A stretch of DNA of 64,000 bases from Jiangella muralis (lineage in GTDB: Bacteria; Actinomycetota; Actinomycetes; Jiangellales; Jiangellaceae). A program made the position numbers and the translations under genes. A model generated the notes under the pieces. It did no database searches, was not told the origin of the DNA, and saw only the letters and a list, made by a program, of their open reading frames with translations. Shown in pieces: positions 8,576 through 17,256 of this stretch. Each line of letters begins with the position of its first letter. Within the stretch, counting starts at the first letter, position 1. Where the stretch lies: the NCBI RefSeq assembly GCF_001270745.1, contig NZ_KQ434751.1, positions 164,176 through 228,175 on the forward strand. Direction: 5' to 3'.

Positions 8576-8874
8576 GCGTCCCGCCAGGCGGTGCTGATGG
8601 ACGGGTACAGCATCGGCGCCGCCTGCTGCGACAGCTCGACGGCCTGGTCGGCGGGGGTTCCGGACGGGGCCGGCGGCACCCAGGCGCTGAGCTCGGCCAG
8701 CGACGACCGCGCGAACGCGCGCAGCGACGCCAGGACGGCGGCCTGGCCGGGCGCGCCGGTCTCCGGGTCGGGCGCGGTGCCGGGCGGCAGCTGGTCCAGG
8801 TCGATGCCGACGGCGGCGAGCCGGGCCCGGATCATGACATCGAGCTCGGCGTCGGTCGGTGGGGTGGGCGCCAT
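8572..8874 (-). CDS. Small protein coupled to the amidase gene
   Basis: A 100-residue acidic, proline-rich soluble protein of unknown function. Its stop overlaps the amidase start by 4 bp, so translation is coupled and the products are probably made in fixed ratio. The middle section (AAVLASLRAFARSSLAELSAW) is predicted helical. A role as chaperone, binding partner or anchor for the amidase is suggested only by position. No signal peptide is seen. Confidence 0.75.
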   Translation of the reverse strand: MAPTPPTDAELDVMIRARLAAVGIDLDQLPPGTAPDPETGAPGQAAVLASLRAFARSSLAELSAWVPPAPSGTPADQAVELSQQAAPMLYPSISTAWRDA

Positions 8875-8952
8875 GTCGCTCCTCGAGGTGGTCGGGACGG
8901 GGGTCCGCGGACCACGCTCGCGCGCAGCGATGTCGGCGTTATGTCCGCAAGG

Positions 8953-10059
8953 TCACGTATCCATGATCATGAGGTCTCGCGGCCGCCGGTTCAATGCCTC
9001 GACGCCGTCCTCGGTCGTGACGACGATGTCCTCGATCCGCGCGCCGTACCGTCCGGCCAGGTAGAACCCGGGCTCGACGGAGAACGCCATGCCCGGCTCC
9101 AGCGGCGTGGTGTTGCCGGCGATGATGTACGGGTCCTCGTGCGTCTCCAGCCCGATGCCGTGTCCGGTGCGGTGGATGAAGTACTCCCCCAGCCCGGCCG
9201 CCACCAGCACGTCCCGCGCCGCCGCGTCGACCGACTCGGCCGTGACGCCGGGCCGGACCTGCGCCACGGCGGCCTCCTGGGCCGCCCGCAGCGCCTCGTA
9301 CGCCGTGCGGAACTCAGCCGAGGGCGAGCCGACGGCGTACGTCCGGGTGGAGTCGGAGCAGTAGCCGGCCGCCGTCGTGCCGCCGATGTCGACGACGACG
9401 GGGTCGCCGGCGGCGATGACGCGGTCGCTGGTCTCATGGTGCGGGCTGGCGCCGTTGGGCCCGGCGGCGACGATGACGAAGTCGACGGACTCGTGCCCCT
9501 CGGCGATGATCGCCGCGGCGATGTCGCGGCCGACCTCGGCCTCGGTGCGCCCGGCCCGCAGCCACTCGCCCATCCGGGCGTGGACGCGGTCGATGGCGGC
9601 GGCGGCCTCGCGCAGCAGGCCGACCTCGTCCGCTGACTTGCGGGCCCGCAGCGACGACATGACGGCGCGGGCGGCGACCTGCTCGGCCGCGGGCATGGCG
9701 GCGCGGAACCGCAGCGCCTTCTCCGCCCACATCTGGTCGTCCAGCCCGACCCGGCGCGCGTCCGGCAGCAGCCCGGCGGCCAGTGCGACGGCGTCGTCGG
9801 TCTCCTGCCAGGGCAGGATGTCCAGCCGCAGCGAGCCGGCGCCGGACGCCAGCGCGGCCGGCCGCTCCAGGGCGGGCACCAGCAGCGTCGCCGTCCCCTC
9901 GACCGGCAGCACCAGGCAGGTGAGCCGTTCGAGCGGTTTGGCGTCGTAGCCGGTGAGGTACCGGAGCCCGGCGCCGGGCGTGATCAGCAGGGCGTCGAGC
10001 CCGGCGGCGGCAGCGGCGGCCCGGGCGCGGACGAGGCGGTCGTCGAGGTCGGCGGTCAC
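8953..10059 (-). CDS. M24 family Xaa-Pro aminopeptidase
   Basis: Metallopeptidase of 368 residues: an N-terminal creatinase-like domain (to about 145) and a C-terminal pita-bread domain. The five metal ligands are present: D224 (VVVDIGG), D236 (CSDSTRTY), H300 (RTGHGIG), E329 (SVEPGFY) and E343 (RIEDIVV). It should remove an N-terminal residue preceding proline. GTG 10059 is chosen over GTG 10068 because TAGAGT at 10067-10072 gives a 7-nt spacer to 10059 and overlaps the other codon. M. tuberculosis has an M24 dipeptidase (pepE) at the equivalent place before the 5'-3' exonuclease and helY. Confidence 0.93.
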   Translation of the reverse strand: MTADLDDRLVRARAAAAAAGLDALLITPGAGLRYLTGYDAKPLERLTCLVLPVEGTATLLVPALERPAALASGAGSLRLDILPWQETDDAVALAAGLLPDARRVGLDDQMWAEKALRFRAAMPAAEQVAARAVMSSLRARKSADEVGLLREAAAAIDRVHARMGEWLRAGRTEAEVGRDIAAAIIAEGHESVDFVIVAAGPNGASPHHETSDRVIAAGDPVVVDIGGTTAAGYCSDSTRTYAVGSPSAEFRTAYEALRAAQEAAVAQVRPGVTAESVDAAARDVLVAAGLGEYFIHRTGHGIGLETHEDPYIIAGNTTPLEPGMAFSVEPGFYLAGRYGARIEDIVVTTEDGVEALNRRPRDLMIMDT

Positions 10060-10083
10060 CCGACGCACTCTAGCCAGCCGGTG

Positions 10084-10761
10084 TCAGCTGCTGCCGGCCG
10101 CACCGGCGGAGCTCGCGGCCAGGATGGCGCCGGTGACCGCGGCCTGCACCTCCTGGACCGCCTTCTTGACGGCGTCGGCGGCCCAGTCGCCCTCGGCGAT
10201 CTCCTGCGCCCGCCGCTTCACCGCGCGACGGTCCTCCGACGGCACCACCTTGCGCAGGCCGTCGACGGCGAGCAGCAGCGACACCAGCGCGGCCGTACGA
10301 GGGTCGGGCGCCAGGCCGGTGATCAGCACGTCGTGCAGCCGCTGCCGGACGGCGGCCTCATGCGACGCGTCGGCGGCCGGCCAGCGCGTCGTCGGGAAGA
10401 TGCCCAGCACCGTGCCGGACTCCTGGCGCAGCAGCCCGCGCCCGGCGAGCCGGTTCAGCAGGCGGTCGCGCAGGCCCTTGCGCAGCGAGCCGAGCACGTT
10501 CTTCGGTTTCTTGCCCTCATCGTCGGCCAGTTCGGCCAGCGCGTGGTCGAGGACGTCGTCGCCGGCCGGAGTGGTGTCGCGGACGACCAGCCGGTCGCGC
10601 TTCACCGCCTCGCCCGGCCCGGCGACGGACACCTTGCCCAGGACGGACAGCTCCAGCAGCAGCGCACCGGCCAGCCCGTACGCCAGCCGGGTGCCGTCGA
10701 TGACCGGCTTGCCGGTTTCGTCGTCGTAGGCCAGCAGCAGGAGGTCTTCGGCGATCAACAC
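10084..10761 (-). CDS. GPP34 (GOLPH3-like) family protein
   Basis: A 225-residue protein of the GPP34 family, whose eukaryotic members bind phosphatidylinositol-4-phosphate; many actinobacteria carry several of unknown role. Features are the LIAEDLLLLAYDDETGKP start, the GALLLELSVLGKV helix and a hydrophobic C-terminal helix. GTG 10761 is favoured because TAGAGT lies 7 nt upstream (leaderless pattern); an in-frame ATG at 10812 would run across the sortase start on the other strand. It is divergent from the sortase gene, and peripheral membrane association is likely. Confidence 0.85.
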   Translation of the reverse strand: MLIAEDLLLLAYDDETGKPVIDGTRLAYGLAGALLLELSVLGKVSVAGPGEAVKRDRLVVRDTTPAGDDVLDHALAELADDEGKKPKNVLGSLRKGLRDRLLNRLAGRGLLRQESGTVLGIFPTTRWPAADASHEAAVRQRLHDVLITGLAPDPRTAALVSLLLAVDGLRKVVPSEDRRAVKRRAQEIAEGDWAADAVKKAVQEVQAAVTGAILAASSAGAAGSS

Positions 10762-10768
10762 ACCTTCG

Positions 10769-10793
10769 ACTCTAGCCGTCGCGCTATTAGGGT
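10769..10793. promoter_or_regulatory. Divergent -10 boxes for the GPP34 and sortase genes
   Basis: On the minus strand TAGAGT (10774-10769) lies 7 nt before GTG 10761. On the plus strand TAGGGT (10788-10793) lies 7 nt before ATG 10801. Both fit leaderless actinobacterial promoters packed into 40 bp. Confidence 0.6.
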
Positions 10794-10800
10794 CGTGGGT

Positions 10801-11505
10801 ATGCCACGACACGCGCAGCAGCGCGTCAGCACCCGCCCGCGCCGCAGCGCCTGGGCCGTCGTCGTCGGGGGCATCGGCGAGCTCCTGCTCACCGCGGGTG
10901 TGCTGGTCCTACTCTTCGTCGTCTACGTCATCTGGGGCACCGGCATCCAGACCGCGCAGGCGCAGGACAAGCTCGAGGACGAGCTGAGCGTGCAGTGGGG
11001 CGAGCCCGACCAGGGCACCCCGGCGCCCGACCCGGACGAGCTCGCCGACGGCGACGCCTACGGCATCCTGCGCATCCCCCGCTTCGGCGACGACTGGATG
11101 TTCACCGTCGTGCAGGGCGTGCAGCCCGACGACCTCGCCCGCGGCCCCGGCCACTACCCCGACACCGCCAACCCCGGCGAGGTGGGCAACGTCGGCATCG
11201 CCGCGCACCGCTCCGGCCACCTCTCGCCGTTCGCCGGCTTCCCCGACCTGCGGGTCGGCGACACCATCGAGATCGAGATGGCCGACGGCACGTACGTCTA
11301 CCAGCTCGACGACGCGCCCGACGGCGACAGCAACGGCAACAAGATCAACATCAGCGACGTGTGGGTGGTCGACCCCGTGCCGGGCGAGCCGCGCGACACC
11401 GAGCCGACGGAGCGGCGCATCACCCTCACCACCTGCTGGCCGCGGTTCGGCTCGTCGCACCGCATGTACGCCACCGGCACGCTGGTCAGCGGCCCGAGCG
11501 GCTGA
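10801..11505 (+). CDS. Class E-type sortase
   Basis: Membrane-anchored transpeptidase of 234 residues. A transmembrane segment at about 19-45 is followed by an acidic linker and the sortase beta-barrel. The catalytic His is H136 (IAAHRSGH), the Cys is C212 (TLTTCWPRF) and the Arg is R221 (SSHRM). It cleaves sorting signals (LAXTG-like in class E) and anchors proteins to the cell wall. No adjacent substrate with a sorting motif is seen, so it is probably a housekeeping enzyme. The 3' end overlaps the convergent MmpL gene by 20 bp. Confidence 0.93.
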   Translation: MPRHAQQRVSTRPRRSAWAVVVGGIGELLLTAGVLVLLFVVYVIWGTGIQTAQAQDKLEDELSVQWGEPDQGTPAPDPDELADGDAYGILRIPRFGDDWMFTVVQGVQPDDLARGPGHYPDTANPGEVGNVGIAAHRSGHLSPFAGFPDLRVGDTIEIEMADGTYVYQLDDAPDGDSNGNKINISDVWVVDPVPGEPRDTEPTERRITLTTCWPRFGSSHRMYATGTLVSGPSG

Positions 11506-13639
11506 GGTCCGGCTCCGGTTCCGGCTCCAGGTGCGGCAGGGCACGGTCCAGCCAGCGCGGCAGCCACCAGCACCGGTCTCCCAGCAGGAACATCGCGGCC
11601 GGGACGACCAGCAGCCGGATCACCGTCGCGTCGATCAGCACGCTGAACCCCAGCCCGACCGCCAGCATCTTGATGACGACGTCGTCGGAGACCACGAACG
11701 CGAAGAACACGCACATCATGATCAGCGCCGCCGACGAGATGACCCGCGCCGTCACCGCGAGGCCGGTCGCGACGCTGCCGTGGTTCTCCCCCGTCGCCAG
11801 CCAGGCCTCGCGGACCCGCGACAGCAGGAACACCTCGTAGTCCATCGACAGCCCGAACACGATCGCGAACATGATCATCGGGACGTACGACTCGATCGGC
11901 ACCGGCTGGTCGACGCCCAGCAGCGAGGAACCCCAGCCCCACTGGAAGACCGCGACGACGACGCCGTAGGCGGCGGCGATCGACAGCAGGTTGAGCAACG
12001 CCGCCTTGACCGCGAGCACCGGGCTGCGGAACGACAGCAGCAGCACGATGAACGCGGCGCCGACGACGATCGCGATGATCTCCGGCAACCGTTCGGCCAC
12101 CAGGTCGCGGAAGTCCAGCTGCGCCGCCGTCATCCCCGTCACGTACGCCGTCGTGTTGGACCCCGCCAGCAGCGGCTCGATGGTGTCGACGCGCAGCGAG
12201 TGCAGCAGGTCGTCGGTCGCGGCGTCCTGCGGCCGGGTCGACGGCGTCACCGTCGCCACCTGCAGGGCGCCGTCCTGGCTGGGCGTGAAGTCGGTGACGG
12301 CGGCCACGCCGTCGGCGCCGGCGACCGCGTTCTGCACGTCCGCGCCGATGGTCGCGCCGTCGTCGCCGTCACCGACCTCGAGGACGACGGTGAACTGGCC
12401 GTTCACGCCCTGGCCGAAGCCGGTGGTGATCGCGTCGTACGCCTCCCGGGTCGTGCTGCCGGACGCGGATGCGCCGTCGTCGACGTGCCCGAGCCGCAGC
12501 GACAGCGTCGGCACGGCCAGGATCCCGGCCACCGCCACGCCGGCGAGCAGGTACCGCCACGGGTGCCGGTCCAGCGCCAGCGCGTAGCGCCGCCAGCCCG
12601 AGGCGGACCCGTCGCCGGACTCCTCCGCGACCGGCGTCCGGACCCGGAACCGGTCGATCCGCCGCCCGGCCGCGCCGAGCAGGGCCGGCACCAGCGTCAC
12701 CGCGGCGATCCCGGCGACGACGACGCCGACCGCGGCGGCCAGCCCGAGCTTGCCGATGAACCCGATGCGCGTCGCCCACAGCCCGGACAGCGCGATGACC
12801 ACCGTCGACGCGGCGATCAGTACCGACCGGCCGCTGGTGGCCACCGTCCGGCCGGCCGCGTCGACCGGATCGGCGCCGTTCAGCAGCTGCTGCCGGTGCC
12901 GGGTCGTCAGGAACAGCGCGTAGTCGATGCCGACGCCCAGGCCCAGCATGGCGGTGAGCGTCGGCGACGCCGTGGCGAAGTCGACGCCCGCGGCCAGCAG
13001 CCCGAGCAGGCTCAGCGCCACCAGCACCCCGATGACCGACGACACGATCGGCAGGAACGCCGCCAGCACGCTGCCGAACGCCGCCAGCAGCACGACGATC
13101 GCCACCGCGATCCCGATGCTCTCCGAGCGCCGGTCGTCCGGGGCCGGCTCGGCGGCCTGGCCCAGCGCGCCGGTGTAGTCGACGTCGACGCCGGCCGCTC
13201 GCGCCGGGTCGGTGGCCGCGTCGACGTCATCGATGAACGTCGATCCGAACGCGCCCGGGTTGCCGTCGAACTGGACGGTGACGTAGCCGACGGTGCCGTC
13301 CGGCGCCGGCACCAGGTCGGACACGGTGAGCACGTGGTCGACCGACGCGACGTCGGTGATCACCTCGTCGACGGCGCCGGACTGCGCCGACAGGCCGTCG
13401 TCGTCCTGGAAGACCAGCCGGGCCGAGTACGAGCTGGCCGTGACCTCGTGATCGACCAGGAGGTCGCTGCCCTGGCCGGACTCGGTGCCCGGCAGGGTGA
13501 AGTCGTCGCTGTAGGTCCCGCCCCACACCCGGTCGGCCAGCACCGTGCCGACCAGGATGACCAGCCAGACCGCGATGACCGGCCACGAATGCCGCGCGCA
13601 GGCGCGCCCGAGCCGTTCCAACCCCGCTGCTTGCGCCAT
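11486..13639 (-). CDS. MmpL-family (RND superfamily) membrane transporter
   Basis: A 717-residue protein with the duplicated RND layout: one transmembrane helix, a soluble loop of about 130 residues and five helices, then the same again. The first transmembrane bundle contains GVGIDYALFLTTRHRQQL and the second GLSMDYEVFLLSRVREAW, both typical MmpL proton-relay segments. These proteins export lipids, siderophores or other hydrophobic compounds using the proton gradient. It is divergent from the exonuclease gene at 13730. The cargo cannot be told from context. Confidence 0.93.
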   Translation of the reverse strand: MAQAAGLERLGRACARHSWPVIAVWLVILVGTVLADRVWGGTYSDDFTLPGTESGQGSDLLVDHEVTASSYSARLVFQDDDGLSAQSGAVDEVITDVASVDHVLTVSDLVPAPDGTVGYVTVQFDGNPGAFGSTFIDDVDAATDPARAAGVDVDYTGALGQAAEPAPDDRRSESIGIAVAIVVLLAAFGSVLAAFLPIVSSVIGVLVALSLLGLLAAGVDFATASPTLTAMLGLGVGIDYALFLTTRHRQQLLNGADPVDAAGRTVATSGRSVLIAASTVVIALSGLWATRIGFIGKLGLAAAVGVVVAGIAAVTLVPALLGAAGRRIDRFRVRTPVAEESGDGSASGWRRYALALDRHPWRYLLAGVAVAGILAVPTLSLRLGHVDDGASASGSTTREAYDAITTGFGQGVNGQFTVVLEVGDGDDGATIGADVQNAVAGADGVAAVTDFTPSQDGALQVATVTPSTRPQDAATDDLLHSLRVDTIEPLLAGSNTTAYVTGMTAAQLDFRDLVAERLPEIIAIVVGAAFIVLLLSFRSPVLAVKAALLNLLSIAAAYGVVVAVFQWGWGSSLLGVDQPVPIESYVPMIMFAIVFGLSMDYEVFLLSRVREAWLATGENHGSVATGLAVTARVISSAALIMMCVFFAFVVSDDVVIKMLAVGLGFSVLIDATVIRLLVVPAAMFLLGDRCWWLPRWLDRALPHLEPEPEPDLSRSGR

Positions 13640-13729
13640 CGTGCCCCCCGGCGTCTTCCTGCAACGTAGGACCGCCGTCCGGGCCTGTCAACGATGGTGC
13701 GGGGCGCCCGCCTCAGTAGGCTGACCGCC

Positions 13730-14653
13730 ATGTCCGAGAACCGCCTGATGCTCCTCGACACCGCCTCGCTGTACTTCCGCGCCTTCTTCGGCGTGCCCGA
13801 GTCGATCAAGGCGCCCGACGGCACGCCGGTCAACGCCGTGCGCGGGCTGCTCGACTTCATCGCTCGGCTCACCACCGACCGCCGCCCGGCGCGGCTGGTG
13901 GCCTGCCTCGACGCCGACTGGCGCCCGCCGTTCCGGGTGGCGCTGCTGCCGTCGTACAAGGCGCACCGGCTGGCCAACGCCGCCCGCAACATCGAGGAGG
14001 TCCCGGCGGCGCTGCAGGCGCAGCTGCCCATCATCGGCGAGGTGCTGACGGCGCTGGGCATCGCGCACTTCGGGGTGCCGGGCTTCGAGGCCGACGACGT
14101 CATCGGCACGCTCGCGTCCGCCGACAAGGGCCCGGTCGACGTCGTCACCGGCGACCGCGACCTGTTCCAGCTGGTCGACGACGAGCGGGGCGTGCGCATC
14201 CTGTACACCGCCCGCGGCGTCGGCCGGCACGAGGTGGTCGACGAGTCGGTGGTGGCGGCCAAGTACGGCATCCCGGGCCGCTCGTACGCCGACTTCGCGA
14301 CGCTGCGCGGCGACCCCAGCGACGGCCTGCCGGGCGTGGCCGGCGTCGGCGACAAGACCGCCGGCACGCTGATCACCCGGTTCGGCAGCATCGACGGGCT
14401 GCTCGCGGCGGTCGACGACCCGGAGGCGGAGCTGTCGCCCACGATCCGCCGCAAGATCACCGACGCGCACGACTACCTGGCCGTCGCGCCCGACGTCGTC
14501 AAGGTCCGCCAGGACGTCCCGCTGCCCGCGTACGACGACACCTTGCCCTCGGCTCCGGCCGACCCGGAGGGGCTGGTCGAACTGGCGAACCGGTGGGGCC
14601 TGGACTCCTCGCTGAACCGGGTGCTGAACGCGTTCGGCCCGCCCGCCGCCTGA
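13730..14653 (+). CDS. 5'-3' exonuclease (flap nuclease family)
   Basis: A 307-residue protein resembling the isolated N-terminal 5'-nuclease domain of DNA polymerase I. LLDTASLYFRAFF contains the first metal Asp, FEADDVIGTLA and VTGDRDLFQLV provide acidic metal ligands, and GVAGVGDKTAGTLI is the helix-hairpin-helix DNA-binding element. It probably removes flaps or RNA primers. M. tuberculosis Rv2090 occupies the same syntenic place. ATG 13730 is chosen because TAGGCT (13717-13722) lies 7 nt upstream, fitting leaderless expression. Confidence 0.93.
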   Translation: MSENRLMLLDTASLYFRAFFGVPESIKAPDGTPVNAVRGLLDFIARLTTDRRPARLVACLDADWRPPFRVALLPSYKAHRLANAARNIEEVPAALQAQLPIIGEVLTALGIAHFGVPGFEADDVIGTLASADKGPVDVVTGDRDLFQLVDDERGVRILYTARGVGRHEVVDESVVAAKYGIPGRSYADFATLRGDPSDGLPGVAGVGDKTAGTLITRFGSIDGLLAAVDDPEAELSPTIRRKITDAHDYLAVAPDVVKVRQDVPLPAYDDTLPSAPADPEGLVELANRWGLDSSLNRVLNAFGPPAA

Positions 14654-14722
14654 CGCCCGGACCTCGACCGGACCTCGACCGGCGCTCGCCCGGCGCCCGC
14701 CCGGCCACGGTAGCCTCCCGAG

Positions 14723-15076
14723 ATGCGCACGACGCTCCTGGCGGCCGCCGCCCTGGTCGCGCTCGCGGCCGGCTGCTCCGGCGCCGACGACGAGGCGGCG
14801 AGCTGCGACTTCGACCCCGCCGAGTGGTCCGGCCTCGACCCCGCCGACGACGACCAGGGCGCCCGCAGGGGTGAGCTGGCCGATCGCGTCGTCGACTGCG
14901 GCCTGCTCGAGGACGCGACGCGGGCGGAGACCGCGGACCTGCTCGGCGCGGGCGGTGCGGCCGACGCCACCAGTTGGGAGTACTCGACCCAGCCGACCAT
15001 GATCGACTTCGAGCTGCTGGTCGTCGACTTCGGCCCGGACGACACCGTCGCCCGGATCTACTTCAGCCAGAGCTGA
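14723..15076 (+). CDS. Small secreted lipoprotein
   Basis: A 117-residue protein with a signal peptide ending in the lipobox LAAGC (Cys at about residue 18), so it should be lipid-anchored outside the membrane. The mature part is acidic and has two more cysteines that could pair. I recognise no domain. TAGCCT lies 6 nt before the ATG, again a leaderless arrangement. Confidence 0.8.
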   Translation: MRTTLLAAAALVALAAGCSGADDEAASCDFDPAEWSGLDPADDDQGARRGELADRVVDCGLLEDATRAETADLLGAGGAADATSWEYSTQPTMIDFELLVVDFGPDDTVARIYFSQS

Positions 15077-15110
15077 CCAGTAGGGTCGAGACGACCCCCT
15101 GGAGGCTCTG

Positions 15111-15950
15111 ATCACCGATGTCAACCAGCAGGTCGTCGACGAGTTCCGCGCGAATCGCGGGCGGGTCGGCGGACCGTTCGAGGGAGCCCGGCTGCTCCTG
15201 CTCACCACCACCGGCGCCCGCTCTGGCGCCCCGCACACCGTCCCCGTCGGGTACCTGCCCGACGACGGCGGACGGGTGATCGTCATCGGCTCGGCGGGTG
15301 GCTCGCCCCGTCACCCCGCCTGGTTCCACAACCTCGTCGCCCACCCGCGGGTGCACGTCGAGGACGGCCTGTTCGCCTTCGACGCCGACGCGGCGGTGCT
15401 CGACGGCGCCGACCGTGACGCGGTGTTCGCCCGGGCGGTCGAGACCGATTCCGGCTGGGCCGACTACGAGCGGCGGGCCGGCCGCACGCTGCCGGTCGTC
15501 GCGCTGACGCCGGTGCCCGGCCCGCCCGGCGGCCCCGGCGTCGACTCCCCCGGCGCGTTCCTGACCACGGTCCACGAGACGTTCCGGCGCGAGCTGGCGC
15601 TCGTTCGGGCCGAGGTCGCGGCGGCCGGGCCGCGACTGAGCGCGCAACTGCGGATCAACTGCCTGAGCGCCTGCCACGGCCTGCACTTCCACCACACCGC
15701 CGAGGACACCCACCTGTTCCCCGGCCTCGCCGCCACGCACCCGGATCTGGCTCCCGTACTGGAGCGGCTGCGCGCGGAGCACGTCGTGGTCGCCGACCTG
15801 ATCGCCCGCATCGAGCAGGCGGTCCGGGCCGACGGCAGCGGCGACGGCGCCGCGGTGCTCGCCGACGTCGACGCGCTGATCGAGCAACTCGAGGCGCACC
15901 TGGACTGGGAGGAGCAGCAGCTCGTCCCGGTGCTGGACGCGGCCTCCTGA
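15111..15950 (+). CDS. Deazaflavin-type nitroreductase fused to a hemerythrin domain, non-standard start
   Basis: The N-terminal ~135 residues match the F420H2-dependent nitroreductase/quinone-reductase family (LLLLTTTGARSG, HPAWFHNLVAHP). The C-terminal ~145 residues are a hemerythrin HHE domain (CHGLHFHHTAED, RAEHVVVADL, EAHLDWEEQQL) that would bind a di-iron centre. A redox or oxygen/nitric-oxide-sensing enzyme is plausible. Homology runs back to 15111 (ITDVNQQVVDEFRANRG), but the frame has no ATG, GTG or TTG there. GGAGG at 15101-15105 is ideally spaced to an ATC at 15111; CTG at 15108 or 15099 are alternatives. The first standard start (GTG, about 15273) would delete a third of the reductase domain. 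Confidence 0.82.
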   Translation: MTDVNQQVVDEFRANRGRVGGPFEGARLLLLTTTGARSGAPHTVPVGYLPDDGGRVIVIGSAGGSPRHPAWFHNLVAHPRVHVEDGLFAFDADAAVLDGADRDAVFARAVETDSGWADYERRAGRTLPVVALTPVPGPPGGPGVDSPGAFLTTVHETFRRELALVRAEVAAAGPRLSAQLRINCLSACHGLHFHHTAEDTHLFPGLAATHPDLAPVLERLRAEHVVVADLIARIEQAVRADGSGDGAAVLADVDALIEQLEAHLDWEEQQLVPVLDAAS

Positions 15951-15988
15951 CCGGCCGGCCCAGTCCCGGACCCGCAGGGCGCGGCGCC

Positions 15989-16044
15989 AAACGATCAGGT
16001 GACGAATCGGCCGCCGTCGCGCCGTCCACGTCACCTGATCGTTT
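15989..16044. repeat. 56-bp hairpin element, copy 1
   Basis: A perfect 16-nt inverted repeat, AAACGATCAGGTGACG at 15989-16004 and its complement at 16029-16044, around a 24-nt loop. An identical pair of arms with a loop of the same length but different sequence is at 53536-53591. A further half-site (GATCAGGTGACC) follows at 16054-16065. The rest of the 15951-16233 gap shows no gene. Confidence 0.9.
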
Positions 16045-16233
16045 CCGAGAAGATGATCAGGTGACCAACGGGAGCGGGGCCGGTCGAGACGGCGCGGGCG
16101 GGTCGAGATCTGCGACGCACTAGGCGATCTGATGACGGCGGGCGCCGGTCGCGCATCGGCCGCCTCGGTGCGGTTCAGCGTCGAGACGACGAATCGGCCG
16201 TCGCCGCCTAGCGGAGGTTCGAGCGGGCACCGG

Positions 16234-17232
16234 CTAACCTGCCGCGGCGAGGATCGCGGCCTCGACGTCCGGGTCGAGGCCGACCGGCGGCCGGTCGGCC
16301 CGTTGCGGCGCCGTGCCGCCGATGGAGCGCAGCCACGCCCAGGTGTCCGCGACGGTCTCGTCGACCGGCCGCGGCGCCAGCCCCGCCGCCAGCGCTCGGG
16401 AGACGTCGGCGGAGTGCAGGCCGAGCGTCTCGTACTCGTGCCCCGGCGGGATCCACACCGGCAGGTCGTTCCACGGCACCACGCCGGCCGCGAGGATCGG
16501 CGCCGGGTCGACCCAGCGCAGCGTCGCCGCCCCGCCCGTCACGGCCACGGCGGCGTCCAGCAGCGACCCCATCGTCGCGTGGCCGGGCCGGCTGACGACG
16601 TTGAACACGCCGCCCGTCCCGGCGGCGGCCGACGACAGCAGCCAGGCGGCGAGGTCGCGGCCGTCGATGTACTGGATCGGCAGGTCCCGCGGCCCGGGCG
16701 CCAGCATGGGTCCGCCGCGCGCGGCCCGGGCCAGCCACCACGGCAGCCGGCCGACGTCCTCGTACGGGCCGAGGATCAGCCCGGCGCGGGCGATCAGGGC
16801 GCGCTCGCCGAAGGCGGCCTGCGCGGCCAGCTCGCCGCCGGCCTTCTGCTCGCCGTAGTCGCCGTCCTCGGCGGACGGGGATGACGCGAGCACCGGCGCG
16901 GACTCGTCGGCGCCCGGCGGCACCGGCGGCGCGTACACCGACCGGCTGGACACGTACGCATACGTCCCGGCCTGCGCGGCCAGCAGCGCGGCGCTGTCCC
17001 GCACGGCCCGCGGCGCCCCCGACCAGGTGTCGATCACCGCGTCGAACGACCGCCCACGCAGCACGTCCAGGGAGGACGGCGTCAGGCGGTCGCCGCGCAG
17101 CGCCTCGGCCCCCTCGACGGACGAGCCGCGCAGGCCGCGGTTGAACGTCGTCACGTCCCAGCCGCGCTCCACCGCGTCGACGACGACGGCCCGCCCGACG
17201 AACCCGGACCCGCCCAGCACCAGCAGCCGCAT
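16234..17232 (-). CDS. NAD-dependent epimerase/dehydratase family protein
   Basis: Extended short-chain dehydrogenase/reductase of 332 residues. The N-terminal Rossmann motif is GGSGFVG (residues 7-13). YVSSRSVYA is in the place of the catalytic Ser region and YGEQKAGGE carries the YxxxK pair. IQYIDGRDLAAWL is typical of sugar-nucleotide epimerase-like proteins. The substrate is not evident. It ends 283 bases before the nitroreductase-hemerythrin stop, tail to tail. Confidence 0.88.
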   Translation of the reverse strand: MRLLVLGGSGFVGRAVVVDAVERGWDVTTFNRGLRGSSVEGAEALRGDRLTPSSLDVLRGRSFDAVIDTWSGAPRAVRDSAALLAAQAGTYAYVSSRSVYAPPVPPGADESAPVLASSPSAEDGDYGEQKAGGELAAQAAFGERALIARAGLILGPYEDVGRLPWWLARAARGGPMLAPGPRDLPIQYIDGRDLAAWLLSSAAAGTGGVFNVVSRPGHATMGSLLDAAVAVTGGAATLRWVDPAPILAAGVVPWNDLPVWIPPGHEYETLGLHSADVSRALAAGLAPRPVDETVADTWAWLRSIGGTAPQRADRPPVGLDPDVEAAILAAAG

Positions 17233-17256
17233 GCGGCACGCCCTCCAGAGAGACGA

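Noticed and set aside
15118-15120. ATG near the start of the nitroreductase-hemerythrin gene
   Set aside because: It is out of frame with the conserved protein and its frame has no family similarity.
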